DNA of 64,000 bases from Streptomyces buecherae (GCF_014295035.1 NZ_CP060404.1:3126501-3190500); one strand, 5' to 3'. Counted from the stretch's first letter, positions 9,077 to 18,138 are shown. Notes: generated from the letters alone by a model not told the origin. Numbers and translations: made by a program.

Positions 9077-9106
9077 TTGACCCGGTGCTTGCCGGGATGT
9101 TAGACA
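9077..9106 (+). promoter_or_regulatory. Candidate promoter of the deaminase gene
   Basis: TTGACC (9077-9082) and TAGACA (9101-9106), 18 bp apart, match the housekeeping-sigma pattern of streptomycetes (TTGAC / TAgRRT). Transcription would begin near 9113, so the palindromic operator would lie just downstream of the start site. Confidence 0.45.
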
Positions 9107-9113
9107 GCAGTAA

Positions 9114-9149
9114 GCGATATACGCAATGGATGTTGCAGTATATGCAACA
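9114..9149. promoter_or_regulatory. Paired palindromic operator, probable IclR binding site
   Basis: TGTTGCAGTATATGCAACA (9131-9149) is a perfect inverted repeat (7-bp arms, 5-nt spacer). A second dyad, GCGATATACGC (9114-9124), lies with its centre exactly 21 bp upstream, two helical turns. Both fit GCnnTATAnGCAA. They sit between the divergent kinase and deaminase genes, downstream of the predicted promoter, a position suited to repression. Assignment to the IclR protein of this cluster is inference from context. Confidence 0.65.
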
Positions 9150-9167
9150 AGAACTTTGGGGGGCTCG

Positions 9168-10607
9168 ATGGCCACCGAGAACACCAGGGACGCGGACCCA
9201 CGACCCGCGCCGACGCCGCGCCCCGCCGCCGGGGCGGGCGACGCGGGAGACGCGACCGGCGCGCACGGGACCAACGGCACGGGCGCCACCACCCCCGCCG
9301 CCGACGCCGCGGCCGGCCGGCTGCGCCGGGTGCGCGACGCGGTGGCGCCGCTGGCCGTCGAGCGGATCGACCACCGGTTCAAGGGGCTGCCCCCGGACGC
9401 CGACGGCTCCACCGTGGGCGCCCTGGCCGCCGAGCGCAGGTCGCTGTTCACCGGCGGCTTCACCACCCCGGTGCTCGCCCTGTCGGCCGAGTCGCTCGCG
9501 CACAACCTCGCCCTCATGGAGACGTACGCGCACCGCCACCAGCTCGCCTTCGCGCCGCACGGCAAGACGTCGATGGCGCCGCAGCTCTTCGAGCGGCAAC
9601 TCGCGCACGGCGCCTGGGGCATCACCGCCGCCCTCCCCTCCCACGTCCGCGTCTACCGCGCCTTCGGCATCCAGCGGATCTTCCTCGCCAACGAGGTCGT
9701 GGACGCCGCCTCGCTGCGCTGGCTGGCCGGCGAACTCACCGCCGACCCCGACTTCCGGCTCATCTGCTACGTGGACTCGGTGCGCGGCGTCGAGCTGATG
9801 GACGCGGCGCTGCGCGAGGCCGGCGCCGCGCGCCCCATCGACGTGGTGGTCGAACTCGGCGCCGGCCCCGACGCCCGCACCGGCGCGCGCAGCGTCGCCG
9901 AGTGCGAGCTGATCGCGGACGCGGTGGCCGAGGTGGGCACGCTGCGCCTGGTCGGCGTCGCCGGCTACGAGGGCGAGGTGCCGCGGGCCGACGACGCGTC
10001 CGTACGCGCCTGGCTGCGCCAACTCACCGCGCTGCTCGCCTCCTTCGACCGGGCCGGGCGGTTCGGCGCCGAGCCCGCCGAGATCGTGGTGAGCGCGGGC
10101 GGCAGCGCGTGGTTCGACGCGGTGGCCGAGGTCTTCGCGGAGCTGCCGCCGCTGTCGGCCCCGGTGCTCAGGCTGCTGCGCTCCGGTGCGTACGTCTCGC
10201 ACGACGACGGCCACTACCGCGAGCTGACGCCGTTCAACCGGGTGCCCGACGAGGGCGCGCTCCAGTCCGCGTTCCGGCTGTGGGCCCAGGTCATCTCGCG
10301 GCCCAACACCGAGCAGGCGTTCCTCAACGCGGGCAAGCGGGACGCCGCGTACGACCTGCACCTGCCCGTGCCGCAAGTGGTGCGCGACGGCCGCACCGGC
10401 GAGCTGCGCCCGGCCGACGGCATCGCCCTGACCGGCCTGTCCGACCAGCACGGCTGGCTGCGCACCGAGCCCGGCACCCGCCTTGAGGTGGGCGACTGGG
10501 TCGGGCTCGGCCTGTCCCACCCGTGCACCTCCTTCGACAAGTGGCAGCTCATCCCGCTGGTCGAGGCCGACGGCACGGTCACCGACCTGATCCGCACCTT
10601 CTTCTAG
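9168..10607 (+). CDS. D-serine-dehydratase-like PLP enzyme (amino acid deaminase, DSD1/D-threonine aldolase family)
   Basis: A 479-residue fold-type III PLP enzyme. The PLP lysine is in PHGKTSMAPQ near residue 131. The C-terminal DSD-like domain carries the metal-site pair H-x-C in GLSHPCTSFDKW near 450, as in eukaryotic D-serine dehydratase. The reaction expected is beta-elimination of a D-configured 3-hydroxy amino acid to a 2-keto acid plus ammonia; D-glucosaminate would give 2-keto-3-deoxygluconate. The first 45 residues are Ala/Gly/Thr-rich and not part of the fold. ATG at 9168 follows a G-rich run; a start at 9126 would lie inside the operator. It is first gene of the plus-strand arm, 177 bp upstream of the deacylase. 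Family sure, substrate inferred. Confidence 0.87.
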   Translation: MATENTRDADPRPAPTPRPAAGAGDAGDATGAHGTNGTGATTPAADAAAGRLRRVRDAVAPLAVERIDHRFKGLPPDADGSTVGALAAERRSLFTGGFTTPVLALSAESLAHNLALMETYAHRHQLAFAPHGKTSMAPQLFERQLAHGAWGITAALPSHVRVYRAFGIQRIFLANEVVDAASLRWLAGELTADPDFRLICYVDSVRGVELMDAALREAGAARPIDVVVELGAGPDARTGARSVAECELIADAVAEVGTLRLVGVAGYEGEVPRADDASVRAWLRQLTALLASFDRAGRFGAEPAEIVVSAGGSAWFDAVAEVFAELPPLSAPVLRLLRSGAYVSHDDGHYRELTPFNRVPDEGALQSAFRLWAQVISRPNTEQAFLNAGKRDAAYDLHLPVPQVVRDGRTGELRPADGIALTGLSDQHGWLRTEPGTRLEVGDWVGLGLSHPCTSFDKWQLIPLVEADGTVTDLIRTFF

Positions 10608-10679
10608 CCCCACGGGCCGGCCGGCCCCGCCCCCGTGCGCCGGCCGGCCCACCGCCACCCCCCGCACTCCCCCACGCCG

Positions 10680-10731
10680 CACACGCGCCACACGCGTCAC
10701 ACGCAGCACGCCCGCCACACGCAGCACCCGC
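10680..10731 (+). repeat. Six-unit 9-bp array of CACACGCnn between deaminase and deacylase genes
   Basis: Six head-to-tail 9-mers, four of them starting CACACGC (CACACGCGC, CACACGCGT, CACACGCAG twice), fill the middle of the 177-bp intergenic spacer. There is no dyad symmetry and no convincing promoter. It probably represents slippage-expanded spacer DNA. Confidence 0.65.
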
Positions 10732-10784
10732 AAGCCGCCCCCCACACCTGCCAGCACCGAAACCCCGCCCCCGAGGAGCGCCCC

Positions 10785-12413
10785 ATGGACCTGGTCATCC
10801 GCGACGTCCGCGTCATCGACGGCACCGGGGGTGCCTCCTACCGGGCCGACGTCGCCGTCGACGCCGGTCGCGTCGCCGCGATCCACCGCGCGGAGGACGG
10901 CGGACCCCGGCCCAGCGGGCGGGCCACCCTCGAGGCGCACGGCCTGGCCCTGGCCCCCGGCTTCATCGACATGCACGCCCACAGCGACCTGGCCCTGCTG
11001 CGCGACCCCGGGCACGAGGCCAAGGTCGCGCAGGGCGTCACCCTGGAGGTCATCGGGCAGGACGGCCTCTCCTACGCGCCCGTGGACGACCGCACGCTGG
11101 CCCAGGTGCGCACCCAGATCGCCGGCTGGAACGGCGGCGGGCCCGGCACCCACGACGTGGACTTCTCCTGGCGGAGCGTCGGCGAGTACCTGGACCGGCT
11201 CGACGCCGGCTTCGATGGGCAGGGCATCGCGGTCAACGCGGCCTACCTGATCCCGCAGGGCACCGTGCGCATGCTCGCGGTCGGCTGGGACGACCGGCCG
11301 GCCACCCCCGCCGAGCTGACCCGCATGCGCGAACTGGTCGCCACCGGACTGACGGAGGGCGCCGTCGGCATGTCCTCCGGGCTCACCTACACGCCGGGCA
11401 TGTACGCGTCGGACGCCGAGCTGACCGAGCTGTGCCGGGTGGTCGCCGCGTACGACGGCTACTACTGCCCGCACCACCGCTCGTACGGGGCGGGCGCGCT
11501 CCAGGCGTACGAGGAGATGGTCGCCCTCACCCGGGAGGCGGGCTGCGCGCTGCACCTGGCGCACGCCACCATGAACTTCGGCGTCAACGAGGGCCGCGCC
11601 CCCGAGCTGCTGGCCCTGCTGGACGGGGCGCTGGCCGGCGGCGCCGACATCAGCCTGGACACCTACCCGTACACCCCCGGCGCGACCACGCTGGTCGCGA
11701 TGTTGCCGAGCTGGGCCAGCGAGGGCGGGCCCGCGGCGATCACGGAACGGCTGCGGGACGCGGCGGCCACCGCGCGCATCCGGCACGTGATGGAGGTCGA
11801 GGGCGCCGACGGCTGCCACGGGGTGCCGATCGACTGGGACACCATCGAGATCTCCGGCGTCACCCACCCGGAGCTGGCCGGCTACGTCGGCAAGACCGTC
11901 GCGGCCAGTGCCGCCGAGCGCGGCGAGGAGCCCTTCACCACGGCCCACCGGCTGCTGCTCGCCGACGACCTGGGCACCACGATCCTCCAGCACGTCGGCC
12001 ACGAGGAGAACGTCCGGACGATCATGCGGCACCCGGTGCACACCGGCGGCAGCGACGGCATCCTCCAGGGCGACAAGCCGCACCCGAGGGCGTACGGGAC
12101 GTTCCCGCACTACCTCGGGAGGTACGCGCGCGACCTCGGCGTGCTCCCGTTGGAGGAGTGCGTGGCGCATCTCACCTCGCGCCCCGCGGCCCGGCTCCGG
12201 CTGCCGGATCGGGGCTTGGTACGGACCGGATACCGCGCCGACCTGGTGCTCTTCGATCCGGAGACGGTGGCCGCGGGATCGACATTCGAAGCCCCGCGCA
12301 CCCTTCCGACCGGCATTCCGCATGTGCTCATCGACGGTCGCTTCGTCATCCAAGACGGACGCCGCACCGACGTCCTCGCGGGCCGCTCCGTGCGCCGCTC
12401 CCCCACCGCCTGA
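10785..12413 (+). CDS. N-acyl-D-amino-acid deacylase (D-aminoacylase, amidohydrolase family 3)
   Basis: A 542-residue zinc amidohydrolase that removes the N-acyl group from N-acyl-D-amino acids. The N-terminal small beta domain is MDLVIRDVRVIDGTGG. Metal-binding HAHSDL lies near residue 64. The family-typical SSGLTYTPGMYA is near 195, and the conserved histidine-containing strands HHRSYG and HLAHATMN lie near 230-265. The C-terminal TGYRADLVLFDPETV closes the beta domain. ATG at 10785 has GAGGAG 5 nt upstream. It is co-directional with the PLP deaminase. In the inferred pathway it would deacetylate N-acetyl-D-glucosaminate, feeding the deaminase. General D-amino-acid salvage is the alternative. 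Confidence 0.9.
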   Translation: MDLVIRDVRVIDGTGGASYRADVAVDAGRVAAIHRAEDGGPRPSGRATLEAHGLALAPGFIDMHAHSDLALLRDPGHEAKVAQGVTLEVIGQDGLSYAPVDDRTLAQVRTQIAGWNGGGPGTHDVDFSWRSVGEYLDRLDAGFDGQGIAVNAAYLIPQGTVRMLAVGWDDRPATPAELTRMRELVATGLTEGAVGMSSGLTYTPGMYASDAELTELCRVVAAYDGYYCPHHRSYGAGALQAYEEMVALTREAGCALHLAHATMNFGVNEGRAPELLALLDGALAGGADISLDTYPYTPGATTLVAMLPSWASEGGPAAITERLRDAAATARIRHVMEVEGADGCHGVPIDWDTIEISGVTHPELAGYVGKTVAASAAERGEEPFTTAHRLLLADDLGTTILQHVGHEENVRTIMRHPVHTGGSDGILQGDKPHPRAYGTFPHYLGRYARDLGVLPLEECVAHLTSRPAARLRLPDRGLVRTGYRADLVLFDPETVAAGSTFEAPRTLPTGIPHVLIDGRFVIQDGRRTDVLAGRSVRRSPTA

Positions 12414-12499
12414 CCCGCCCTCGCCGCCGCCCGTTCCCCCGCCCACGCGTGGCGAGAAACACCGAGCGGGTCCCGAAATGCGCCCGTATGGTGGCCCGC

Positions 12500-13711
12500 A
12501 TGCAGGTGATCCAGTCAACCAAGCTCGCAAACGTCTGCTACGAGATTCGTGGCCCGGTCCTTGAGGAGGCCATGCGGCTTGAGGCGGCGGGGCACCAGAT
12601 CCTCAAGCTCAACACGGGGAACCCGGCGCTCTTCGGCTTCGAGTGCCCGCCGGAGATCCTGGAGGACATGCTGCGCTCCCTCCACAGCTCGCACGGGTAC
12701 GGCGACGCCAAGGGCCTGCCGGCCGCCCGGCGCGCGATCGTGCAGCACTACGAGACCCGGGGCGTCGAGCTGGAGATCGAGGACGTCTACCTCGGCAACG
12801 GCGTCTCCGAACTCATCCAGATGGCCATGCAGGCGCTGCTCGACGACGGGGACGAGGTACTGGTCCCGGCGCCCGACTACCCGCTGTGGACGGCGGCCGT
12901 CTCGCTGTCGGGCGGCACCGCCGTGCACTACCGGTGCGACGAGCAGGCGGACTGGATGCCCGACCTGGCCGACATCGAGCGCCGGATCACCGACCGCACC
13001 AAGGCGCTGGTCGTGATCAACCCGAACAACCCCACCGGCGCCGTCTACGACGACGAGATGCTGCGCGGCCTGACCGACATCGCCCGCCGACACCAGTTGC
13101 TGATCTGCTCCGACGAGATCTACAGCCAGATCGTCTACGACGAGGCGACCCACACGCCGACCGCCGCCATCGCCCCCGACCTGCTCACCCTCACCTTCAA
13201 CGGGCTCTCCAAGAACTACCGGGTCGCCGGCTACCGCAGCGGCTGGATGACCGTCTCGGGCCCCAAGTCCCACGCCACCAGCTACATCGAGGGCCTGACC
13301 ATCCTGGCCAACATGCGGCTGTGCGCCAACATGCCCGCCCAGCACGCGGTGGCCGCCGCCCTCGGCGGCCGGCAGACGGTGAACGACCTGGTCCGCCCGG
13401 GCGGCCGACTGCTGGAGCAGCGCGACGTGGCGTACGAGATGCTCACCCAGATCCCCGGCGTGAGCTGCGTCAAGCCCAAGGGCGCGCTGTACGCCTTCCC
13501 CCGGCTCGACCCCAAGGTCTACAAGATCAAGGACGACCGGCAGATGGTGCTCGACCTGCTGCGGGCCGAGCAGATCATGATCGTGCACGGCACGGGCTTC
13601 AACTGGCCCGAGCCCGACCACTTCCGCCTGGTCACGCTGCCGTGCGCGAAGGACCTGGCGGACGCGGTGGCCCGTATCGGCGACTTCCTCACCGGGTACG
13701 CCCAGCCCTGA
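12500..13711 (+). CDS. Class I/II PLP-dependent aminotransferase (AlaA/AlaT-like)
   Basis: A 403-residue fold-type I aminotransferase, probably making alanine from pyruvate and glutamate. Motifs: LNTGNPALFGF near the N terminus, the NPNNPTGAVY loop, SDEIYSQIVYD, and the PLP lysine in FNGLSKNYRVAGYRSGW, with the conserved arginine in DHFRLVTLP near the end. ATG at 12500 (MQVIQSTKL) is preferred over ATG at 12488 because the family usually begins here, though neither has a strong ribosome site. It follows the deacylase by about 90 bp in the same direction but is a widespread core gene, so its presence may be unrelated to the sugar-acid cluster. Confidence 0.9.
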   Translation: MQVIQSTKLANVCYEIRGPVLEEAMRLEAAGHQILKLNTGNPALFGFECPPEILEDMLRSLHSSHGYGDAKGLPAARRAIVQHYETRGVELEIEDVYLGNGVSELIQMAMQALLDDGDEVLVPAPDYPLWTAAVSLSGGTAVHYRCDEQADWMPDLADIERRITDRTKALVVINPNNPTGAVYDDEMLRGLTDIARRHQLLICSDEIYSQIVYDEATHTPTAAIAPDLLTLTFNGLSKNYRVAGYRSGWMTVSGPKSHATSYIEGLTILANMRLCANMPAQHAVAAALGGRQTVNDLVRPGGRLLEQRDVAYEMLTQIPGVSCVKPKGALYAFPRLDPKVYKIKDDRQMVLDLLRAEQIMIVHGTGFNWPEPDHFRLVTLPCAKDLADAVARIGDFLTGYAQP

Positions 13712-13968
13712 CCCACCGCCGCCCGGAGCCGGACGCGCGCCCGCGCGCGCCGCGCCCGGCCCCGCGCGGCCACCCGCTCCGACGCCGCGCTCCCGGTATC
13801 CGCGTCCGCACCGCCAACCCGCGTTCCACACGGAACAGTTGGCGTACTGCGATACCCCCTTCACCCCCCATTCACCGGACGCCGCCCGGAATGTGGGTTT
13901 CCGGAGCGATGCTGCACCCCTGACACACGCACCGCCACCACGGCGGTGCCACGGGGGGAGTGAGGCGT

Positions 13969-15063
13969 GTGAAACGCATCCTCGGCATCGTGTTGGCGTT
14001 CGCCCTCATCGGCGGCGTCATCACGGCGGTCGTCCTGGGCCGGGACGACTCCGAGGCGAGCGGCACGACGACGGTACGCGGCGTCATCGGGTCGGAGAAG
14101 GCCGATTTCCTCAACGATCCCGAGGTGCTCGACGCCCTCGCCGACCGGGGCTTCGCCGTGGAGACCGAGTCCTCGGGGTCCTGGGACATGAAGGACATGG
14201 ACCTCAAGGGGGCGGACTTCGCCTTCCCCGGCAGCGCCGCGCCCGCCGACGCGCTGGGCCGCGCGCACCGCGTGCAGGGCTCGCCGCTGCGCCCCTTCTA
14301 CTCGCCGCTGGTCGTCCTCGCCCGCCGCCCCGCCGCCAAGACGCTCGCCGCGAACGGTTACGTCAAGCTCACCGGCCCCGCCGGCCGCGAGGGCAGCGGC
14401 ACGCTGCGGATGGACCCGTTCCTGAAGGCCGCCGGCAAGGACACCACCTGGCAGGAGCTCAAGGGCAGTGGCGAGTACGCCGAGTTGAAGGGCACCCTGA
14501 GCATCACCAGCACCGACCCGCTGGCCTCCAACTCCGGCGCCCTCTACCTCGCCACCGCCGCCTATGTGGCCAACGGCAACCGGCTGGTCAGCGACGCCGA
14601 GGGGGTCGCGGCCGTCACCCCGCTCACCCGCAAGCTCACCGCCGTGCAGGGCCGCCAGAACGTCAACAGCGAAGACCTGTTCCGCGACTTCACCGTCGGC
14701 GTCGGCACCCCGCTGGTACTCGCCTACGAGTCGCAGATCGCCGCCCTCCTCATCCGCGGCGACACCGTGCCCGACCTCGTGGTGCTCTACCCGGACACCA
14801 CCGTCTTCAGCGACCACACGCTGGTGCCGCTGACCGAGCAGGGCCGGAAGTTCGGCGAACTCCTCCAGCGCGACCCGACATTGCGTGGGCTCGCCGTGCG
14901 GCACGGGTTCCGGCCCGTGGGCGGCTCCGCCGAGTTCGCCGCCGCCACCGCCAAGCACGGCACCTACCTGCGCCAGAAGCTGACCGGAACGGTCCAGCAG
15001 GCCCCGGTCCCCACGGCCGAGGTGATGCGTGAGATCACCAGCCGTTCCCGTGCCCAGAAGTGA
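13969..15063 (+). CDS. Membrane-anchored periplasmic-binding-protein-like protein of the TelA/VWA operon
   Basis: 364 residues. One N-terminal membrane segment (ILGIVLAFALIGGVITAVVLG, residues 4-24) anchors an extracytoplasmic domain. That domain resembles the binding-protein half of the VWA lipoprotein two genes downstream: TTTVRGVIGSEKADFLNDPEV opens it and TSTDPLASNSGALYLATAAY recalls TDPVRSNSGYSALIALTSAL there. GTG at 13969 is chosen (GGGGGGAG about 8 nt upstream) over GTG at 13960, which overlaps the ribosome site. It has no lipobox. First of four tightly packed genes. I do not recognise a characterised homologue; a ligand-sensing role at the cell surface is inference. Confidence 0.75.
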   Translation: MKRILGIVLAFALIGGVITAVVLGRDDSEASGTTTVRGVIGSEKADFLNDPEVLDALADRGFAVETESSGSWDMKDMDLKGADFAFPGSAAPADALGRAHRVQGSPLRPFYSPLVVLARRPAAKTLAANGYVKLTGPAGREGSGTLRMDPFLKAAGKDTTWQELKGSGEYAELKGTLSITSTDPLASNSGALYLATAAYVANGNRLVSDAEGVAAVTPLTRKLTAVQGRQNVNSEDLFRDFTVGVGTPLVLAYESQIAALLIRGDTVPDLVVLYPDTTVFSDHTLVPLTEQGRKFGELLQRDPTLRGLAVRHGFRPVGGSAEFAAATAKHGTYLRQKLTGTVQQAPVPTAEVMREITSRSRAQK

Positions 15064-15076
15064 GGGACGCCCCACC

Positions 15077-16291
15077 ATGCAGCCACTGTCACCGCCCGAT
15101 CCGCGCCTGGAATCGCCGCTGGTCCTCACCCCGCCCGAGCCGGTGGCGGCCGTGCCGAAGGAGTCCGCGATCGGCCTGGTGCCGCTCGGCGACCAGGTCG
15201 CCTCCGAGATGGCGGCCAGGGCGGCCGAGTACGTCGACTCGATCGCCGAACTCGACGCCCGCTCCCCCGAGTTCGCCGGCCGCGTCAGCGAGATCACCGA
15301 ACTCGGCGCGGGCGAGATACGCGGCGCCGCCCAGCAGTCCAACCGGATGCTGGAGCGCACCGTGCGCGCCCTGTCCGACGCCAAGGGCGGCCCCGACGGG
15401 CAGGGCGGCGACGCGCAGGGTCGGGTCTCCTCCAGCCTGCTCGAACTGCGCCGCACCGTCGAGGACCTGGACCCGCGCGAGAGGCCGGGCCGCGGCGCGC
15501 GCAAGCTCCTCGCCAAACTGCCCGGCGGCAACAGGCTGCGCGACCACGTCGCCAGGTACGCCTCCGCCCAGGGCACCCTCAACAAGATCGTCGGCGCCCT
15601 GCGGTCGGGCCAGGACGAGCTGCGCCGCGACAACGCCTCGCTGCACACCGAGCGGGTCAGGCTCTGGGAGACGATGGGCAAGCTCCAGGAGTACACGGTG
15701 CTCACCGACGCGCTGGACCAGGCCGTCACCCAGCGGGTCGCCGAGGCGGAGGCCACCGACCCGGCCCGGGCCGAGGCGCTGCGGGCCGACGTGCTCTTCC
15801 CCGTCCGCCAGAAGCACCAGGACCTGCTGACCCAACTGGCCGTGTGCGCGCAGGGCTACCTGGCGATGGACGTCGTACGGCGCAACAACGACGAGCTGAT
15901 CAAGGGCGTGGAGCGGGCCGCGACCACCACCGTCTCCGCGCTGCGGATCGCCGTCATGCTCTCGGCCGCGCTGGAGAACCAGCGCAGGGTGGTCGAGCAG
16001 GTCAACGCCTTGCGCGGGACGACCGAGGAGCTGATCCGGGCGAACGCGGAGATGCTCGCCACGCAGAGCGGCGAGATCCAGCGGATCGCGGCCGACCCGG
16101 CGGTGGGCGCCGATACGCTGCGCGCCGCGTTCCACCAGATCTACCAGACGCTGGACACGATCGACACGTACAAGGCCCGCGCCACCGACGCGATGGCCGC
16201 CACCGTCGCCTCGCTGACCGACGAGCTCCAGACGGCCAGCGCGCACATCGAACGCGCCCGTAGCAAGCCCGAGCTGGGTGGAGACCGCTGA
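15077..16291 (+). CDS. TelA-family (toxic anion resistance) protein
   Basis: A 404-residue, mostly alpha-helical cytosolic protein of the TelA/KlaA family, named for tellurite resistance in plasmids but of unknown biochemistry. Diagnostic stretches are LGDQVASEMAARAAEYVDSI near residue 35, KLLAKLPGGNRLRDHVARY in the middle, LWETMGKLQEYTVLTDAL, and the C-terminal RVVEQVNALRGTTEELIRAN. Long heptad-like helices suggest an oligomeric coiled coil. It starts 13 nt after the preceding stop, with GAGGGA upstream, and its TGA overlaps the next ATG by 1 nt (TGATG), so it is translationally coupled to the VWA lipoprotein. No TerD-type gene is nearby. Confidence 0.9.
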   Translation: MQPLSPPDPRLESPLVLTPPEPVAAVPKESAIGLVPLGDQVASEMAARAAEYVDSIAELDARSPEFAGRVSEITELGAGEIRGAAQQSNRMLERTVRALSDAKGGPDGQGGDAQGRVSSSLLELRRTVEDLDPRERPGRGARKLLAKLPGGNRLRDHVARYASAQGTLNKIVGALRSGQDELRRDNASLHTERVRLWETMGKLQEYTVLTDALDQAVTQRVAEAEATDPARAEALRADVLFPVRQKHQDLLTQLAVCAQGYLAMDVVRRNNDELIKGVERAATTTVSALRIAVMLSAALENQRRVVEQVNALRGTTEELIRANAEMLATQSGEIQRIAADPAVGADTLRAAFHQIYQTLDTIDTYKARATDAMAATVASLTDELQTASAHIERARSKPELGGDR

Positions 16292-18138
16292 TGAGACGCA
16301 CCACCCGACGCCTGGCCGCCCACCGCTCGGCCATCCACCGCCTGGCCGCCCGCCTGTTGGCCGTCCGCCCCTTCGGGCCCGGCGCCCGGGGCCGGGCCGC
16401 CCTGCCGGCCACCGAGCCCGCGGCGGCCACCCCGCGCACCGGCCCCCGCCGCCGGACTCCCCGGTCGCTGTCCACCACCGCCGCCGTGCTCGCGCTGGCC
16501 CTGACCGCCGGCTGCTCCAGCTCGGACGGCGGGAGCGACGACGACGACAACGGCAAGCGGCGCGCGCCCGGCACCCTGCGGGTGCTGGCCAGCAGCGAGC
16601 TGTCCGACCTGTCGTCCGTGCTCAAGGACGCCGAACGGGCCACCGGCGTGAAGATCGAACCGACCTGGACCGGCACCCTGGACGGCGCGCAGACGGTCGC
16701 CTCGGGTCGGGCCGACGGCACGTACGACGCGGTGTGGCTGGCCTCCAACGACTACCTGCGGCTGCTCACCGGCGAGCAGAAGAAGATCAGGACCGAGACG
16801 CCGATCGTCTCCTCGCCGGTGGCCCTCGGCGTGCGCGAGGGCGCCGTCAAGCGGCTGGGCTGGGAGCCGGGCCGGGTCACCTGGTCCGACGTGCACAAGG
16901 CCGTCACCGACGGCAAGCTCACCTACGGCATGACCGACCCGGTCCGCTCCAACTCCGGCTACTCCGCGCTGATCGCCCTCACCTCGGCGCTCTCCGGGGC
17001 GCAGTCCGCCCTCACCGACGCCGACGTCAGGGCGGCCTCGCCCAAGCTGCGCGAGTTCTTCGCCGGCCAGAAGCTGACCTCCGGCTCGTCGGGCTGGCTG
17101 GCCGAGGCGTTCGCCCGCAGGGCCGGCCAGCGGCCACCGGTGGACGCGCTGATCAACTACGAGTCGGTGCTGCTCTCGCTCCAACGCGGCAAGCTGCTCG
17201 GCCACGACGGCGAGCGGGGCGCGGACTCCGACACCGCCACGACCGAGCCCGTGGCCGGCATCGGCGACCTGACCGTGATCCGCCCCACCGACGGCGTGGT
17301 CACCGCGGACTACCCGCTGAGCCTGCTCACGTCGGCCGACCAGGGTGCTCGCGACTCCTACGCGTCCCTCACCCGGTACCTGCGCTCCCCGGAGGCCCAA
17401 CGGGCCCTGACCCGGGAGACGTTCCGCCGCCCGGTCAACTCCTCCGTGCCCCCCACCGACGGCATCGCCCGTGAGCCGCGCCGCGAGCTGCCCTTCCCCG
17501 GCAGCCGCGACGTCGCGGACCGGCTGCTCGACTCGTACGAGAACGAACTGCGCCGCCCCTCGCGGACCGTGTACGTCCTGGACACCTCGGGCTCCATGGA
17601 CGAGGAGCGGCTCGGCCGGCTCAAGGCGGCGCTGCGGAAACTGACCGGCTCCGACGACTCGGCCACCGGCAAGCGGTTCCGGGACCGCGAGGAGGTGACG
17701 CTGATGCCCTTCTCCGACCAGGTCAAGGAGGTCAACACGCACACCGTCCCGGAGCGGGAGCCGGCCCGGGCGCTCGACCTGATCCGCGCGGACGTGGACG
17801 GGCTCGTCGCCGGCGGCGACACGGCGATCTACAGCAGCCTCCAGGAGGCGTACCGGCACCTGGGCGAGCGCGCGTCGAAGGCCGGCGACGACCGGTTCAC
17901 CTCGATCGTGCTGATGACGGACGGGGAGAACACGACGGGGGCCAAGGCGGGCGACTTCGACGCCTTCTACCGGGGGCTCTCCGGTGACCAGCGCTCCGTC
18001 CCCGTCTTCCCGATCCTCTTCGGCGACTCGGACCGCACCGAGCTGGAGCACATCGCGGACCTGACCGGAGGCCAGCTCTTCGACGCGGTGGAGGGCTCGT
18101 TGGACGGCGCGTTCGAGGAGATCCGTGGCTACCAGTGA
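16291..18138 (+). CDS. Lipoprotein combining a substrate-binding-protein region and a C-terminal VWA domain
   Basis: 615 residues. A long basic N-terminal region precedes a lipobox LALTAGC (Cys near residue 70), then an Asp-rich linker. Residues about 90-390 resemble a type 2 periplasmic binding protein (TLRVLASSELSDL, YDAVWLASNDYLR, TDPVRSNSGY, NYESVLLSL). Residues about 425-610 form a von Willebrand factor A domain with the metal-ion-dependent adhesion site DTSGSM and VLMTDGENT. It should be tethered outside the membrane, binding a ligand and, through the VWA metal site, a protein partner. It is coupled to telA upstream and overlaps the next gene by 14 nt. The unusually long pre-lipobox segment could mean that the true start is internal. 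Confidence 0.85.
   Translation: MRRTTRRLAAHRSAIHRLAARLLAVRPFGPGARGRAALPATEPAAATPRTGPRRRTPRSLSTTAAVLALALTAGCSSSDGGSDDDDNGKRRAPGTLRVLASSELSDLSSVLKDAERATGVKIEPTWTGTLDGAQTVASGRADGTYDAVWLASNDYLRLLTGEQKKIRTETPIVSSPVALGVREGAVKRLGWEPGRVTWSDVHKAVTDGKLTYGMTDPVRSNSGYSALIALTSALSGAQSALTDADVRAASPKLREFFAGQKLTSGSSGWLAEAFARRAGQRPPVDALINYESVLLSLQRGKLLGHDGERGADSDTATTEPVAGIGDLTVIRPTDGVVTADYPLSLLTSADQGARDSYASLTRYLRSPEAQRALTRETFRRPVNSSVPPTDGIAREPRRELPFPGSRDVADRLLDSYENELRRPSRTVYVLDTSGSMDEERLGRLKAALRKLTGSDDSATGKRFRDREEVTLMPFSDQVKEVNTHTVPEREPARALDLIRADVDGLVAGGDTAIYSSLQEAYRHLGERASKAGDDRFTSIVLMTDGENTTGAKAGDFDAFYRGLSGDQRSVPVFPILFGDSDRTELEHIADLTGGQLFDAVEGSLDGAFEEIRGYQ

Noticed and set aside
9126..9167. Upstream start of the deaminase gene at 9126
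   Set aside because: It lies within the operator dyads and downstream of a predicted start site with no ribosome site; ATG 9168 fits better.
8208..12530. A 1440-codon open frame on the minus strand across the deaminase and deacylase genes
   Set aside because: It is the antisense frame of two well-supported genes; the translation is Arg/Gly/Ala/Val/His low complexity without motifs, a normal by-product of extreme GC bias.
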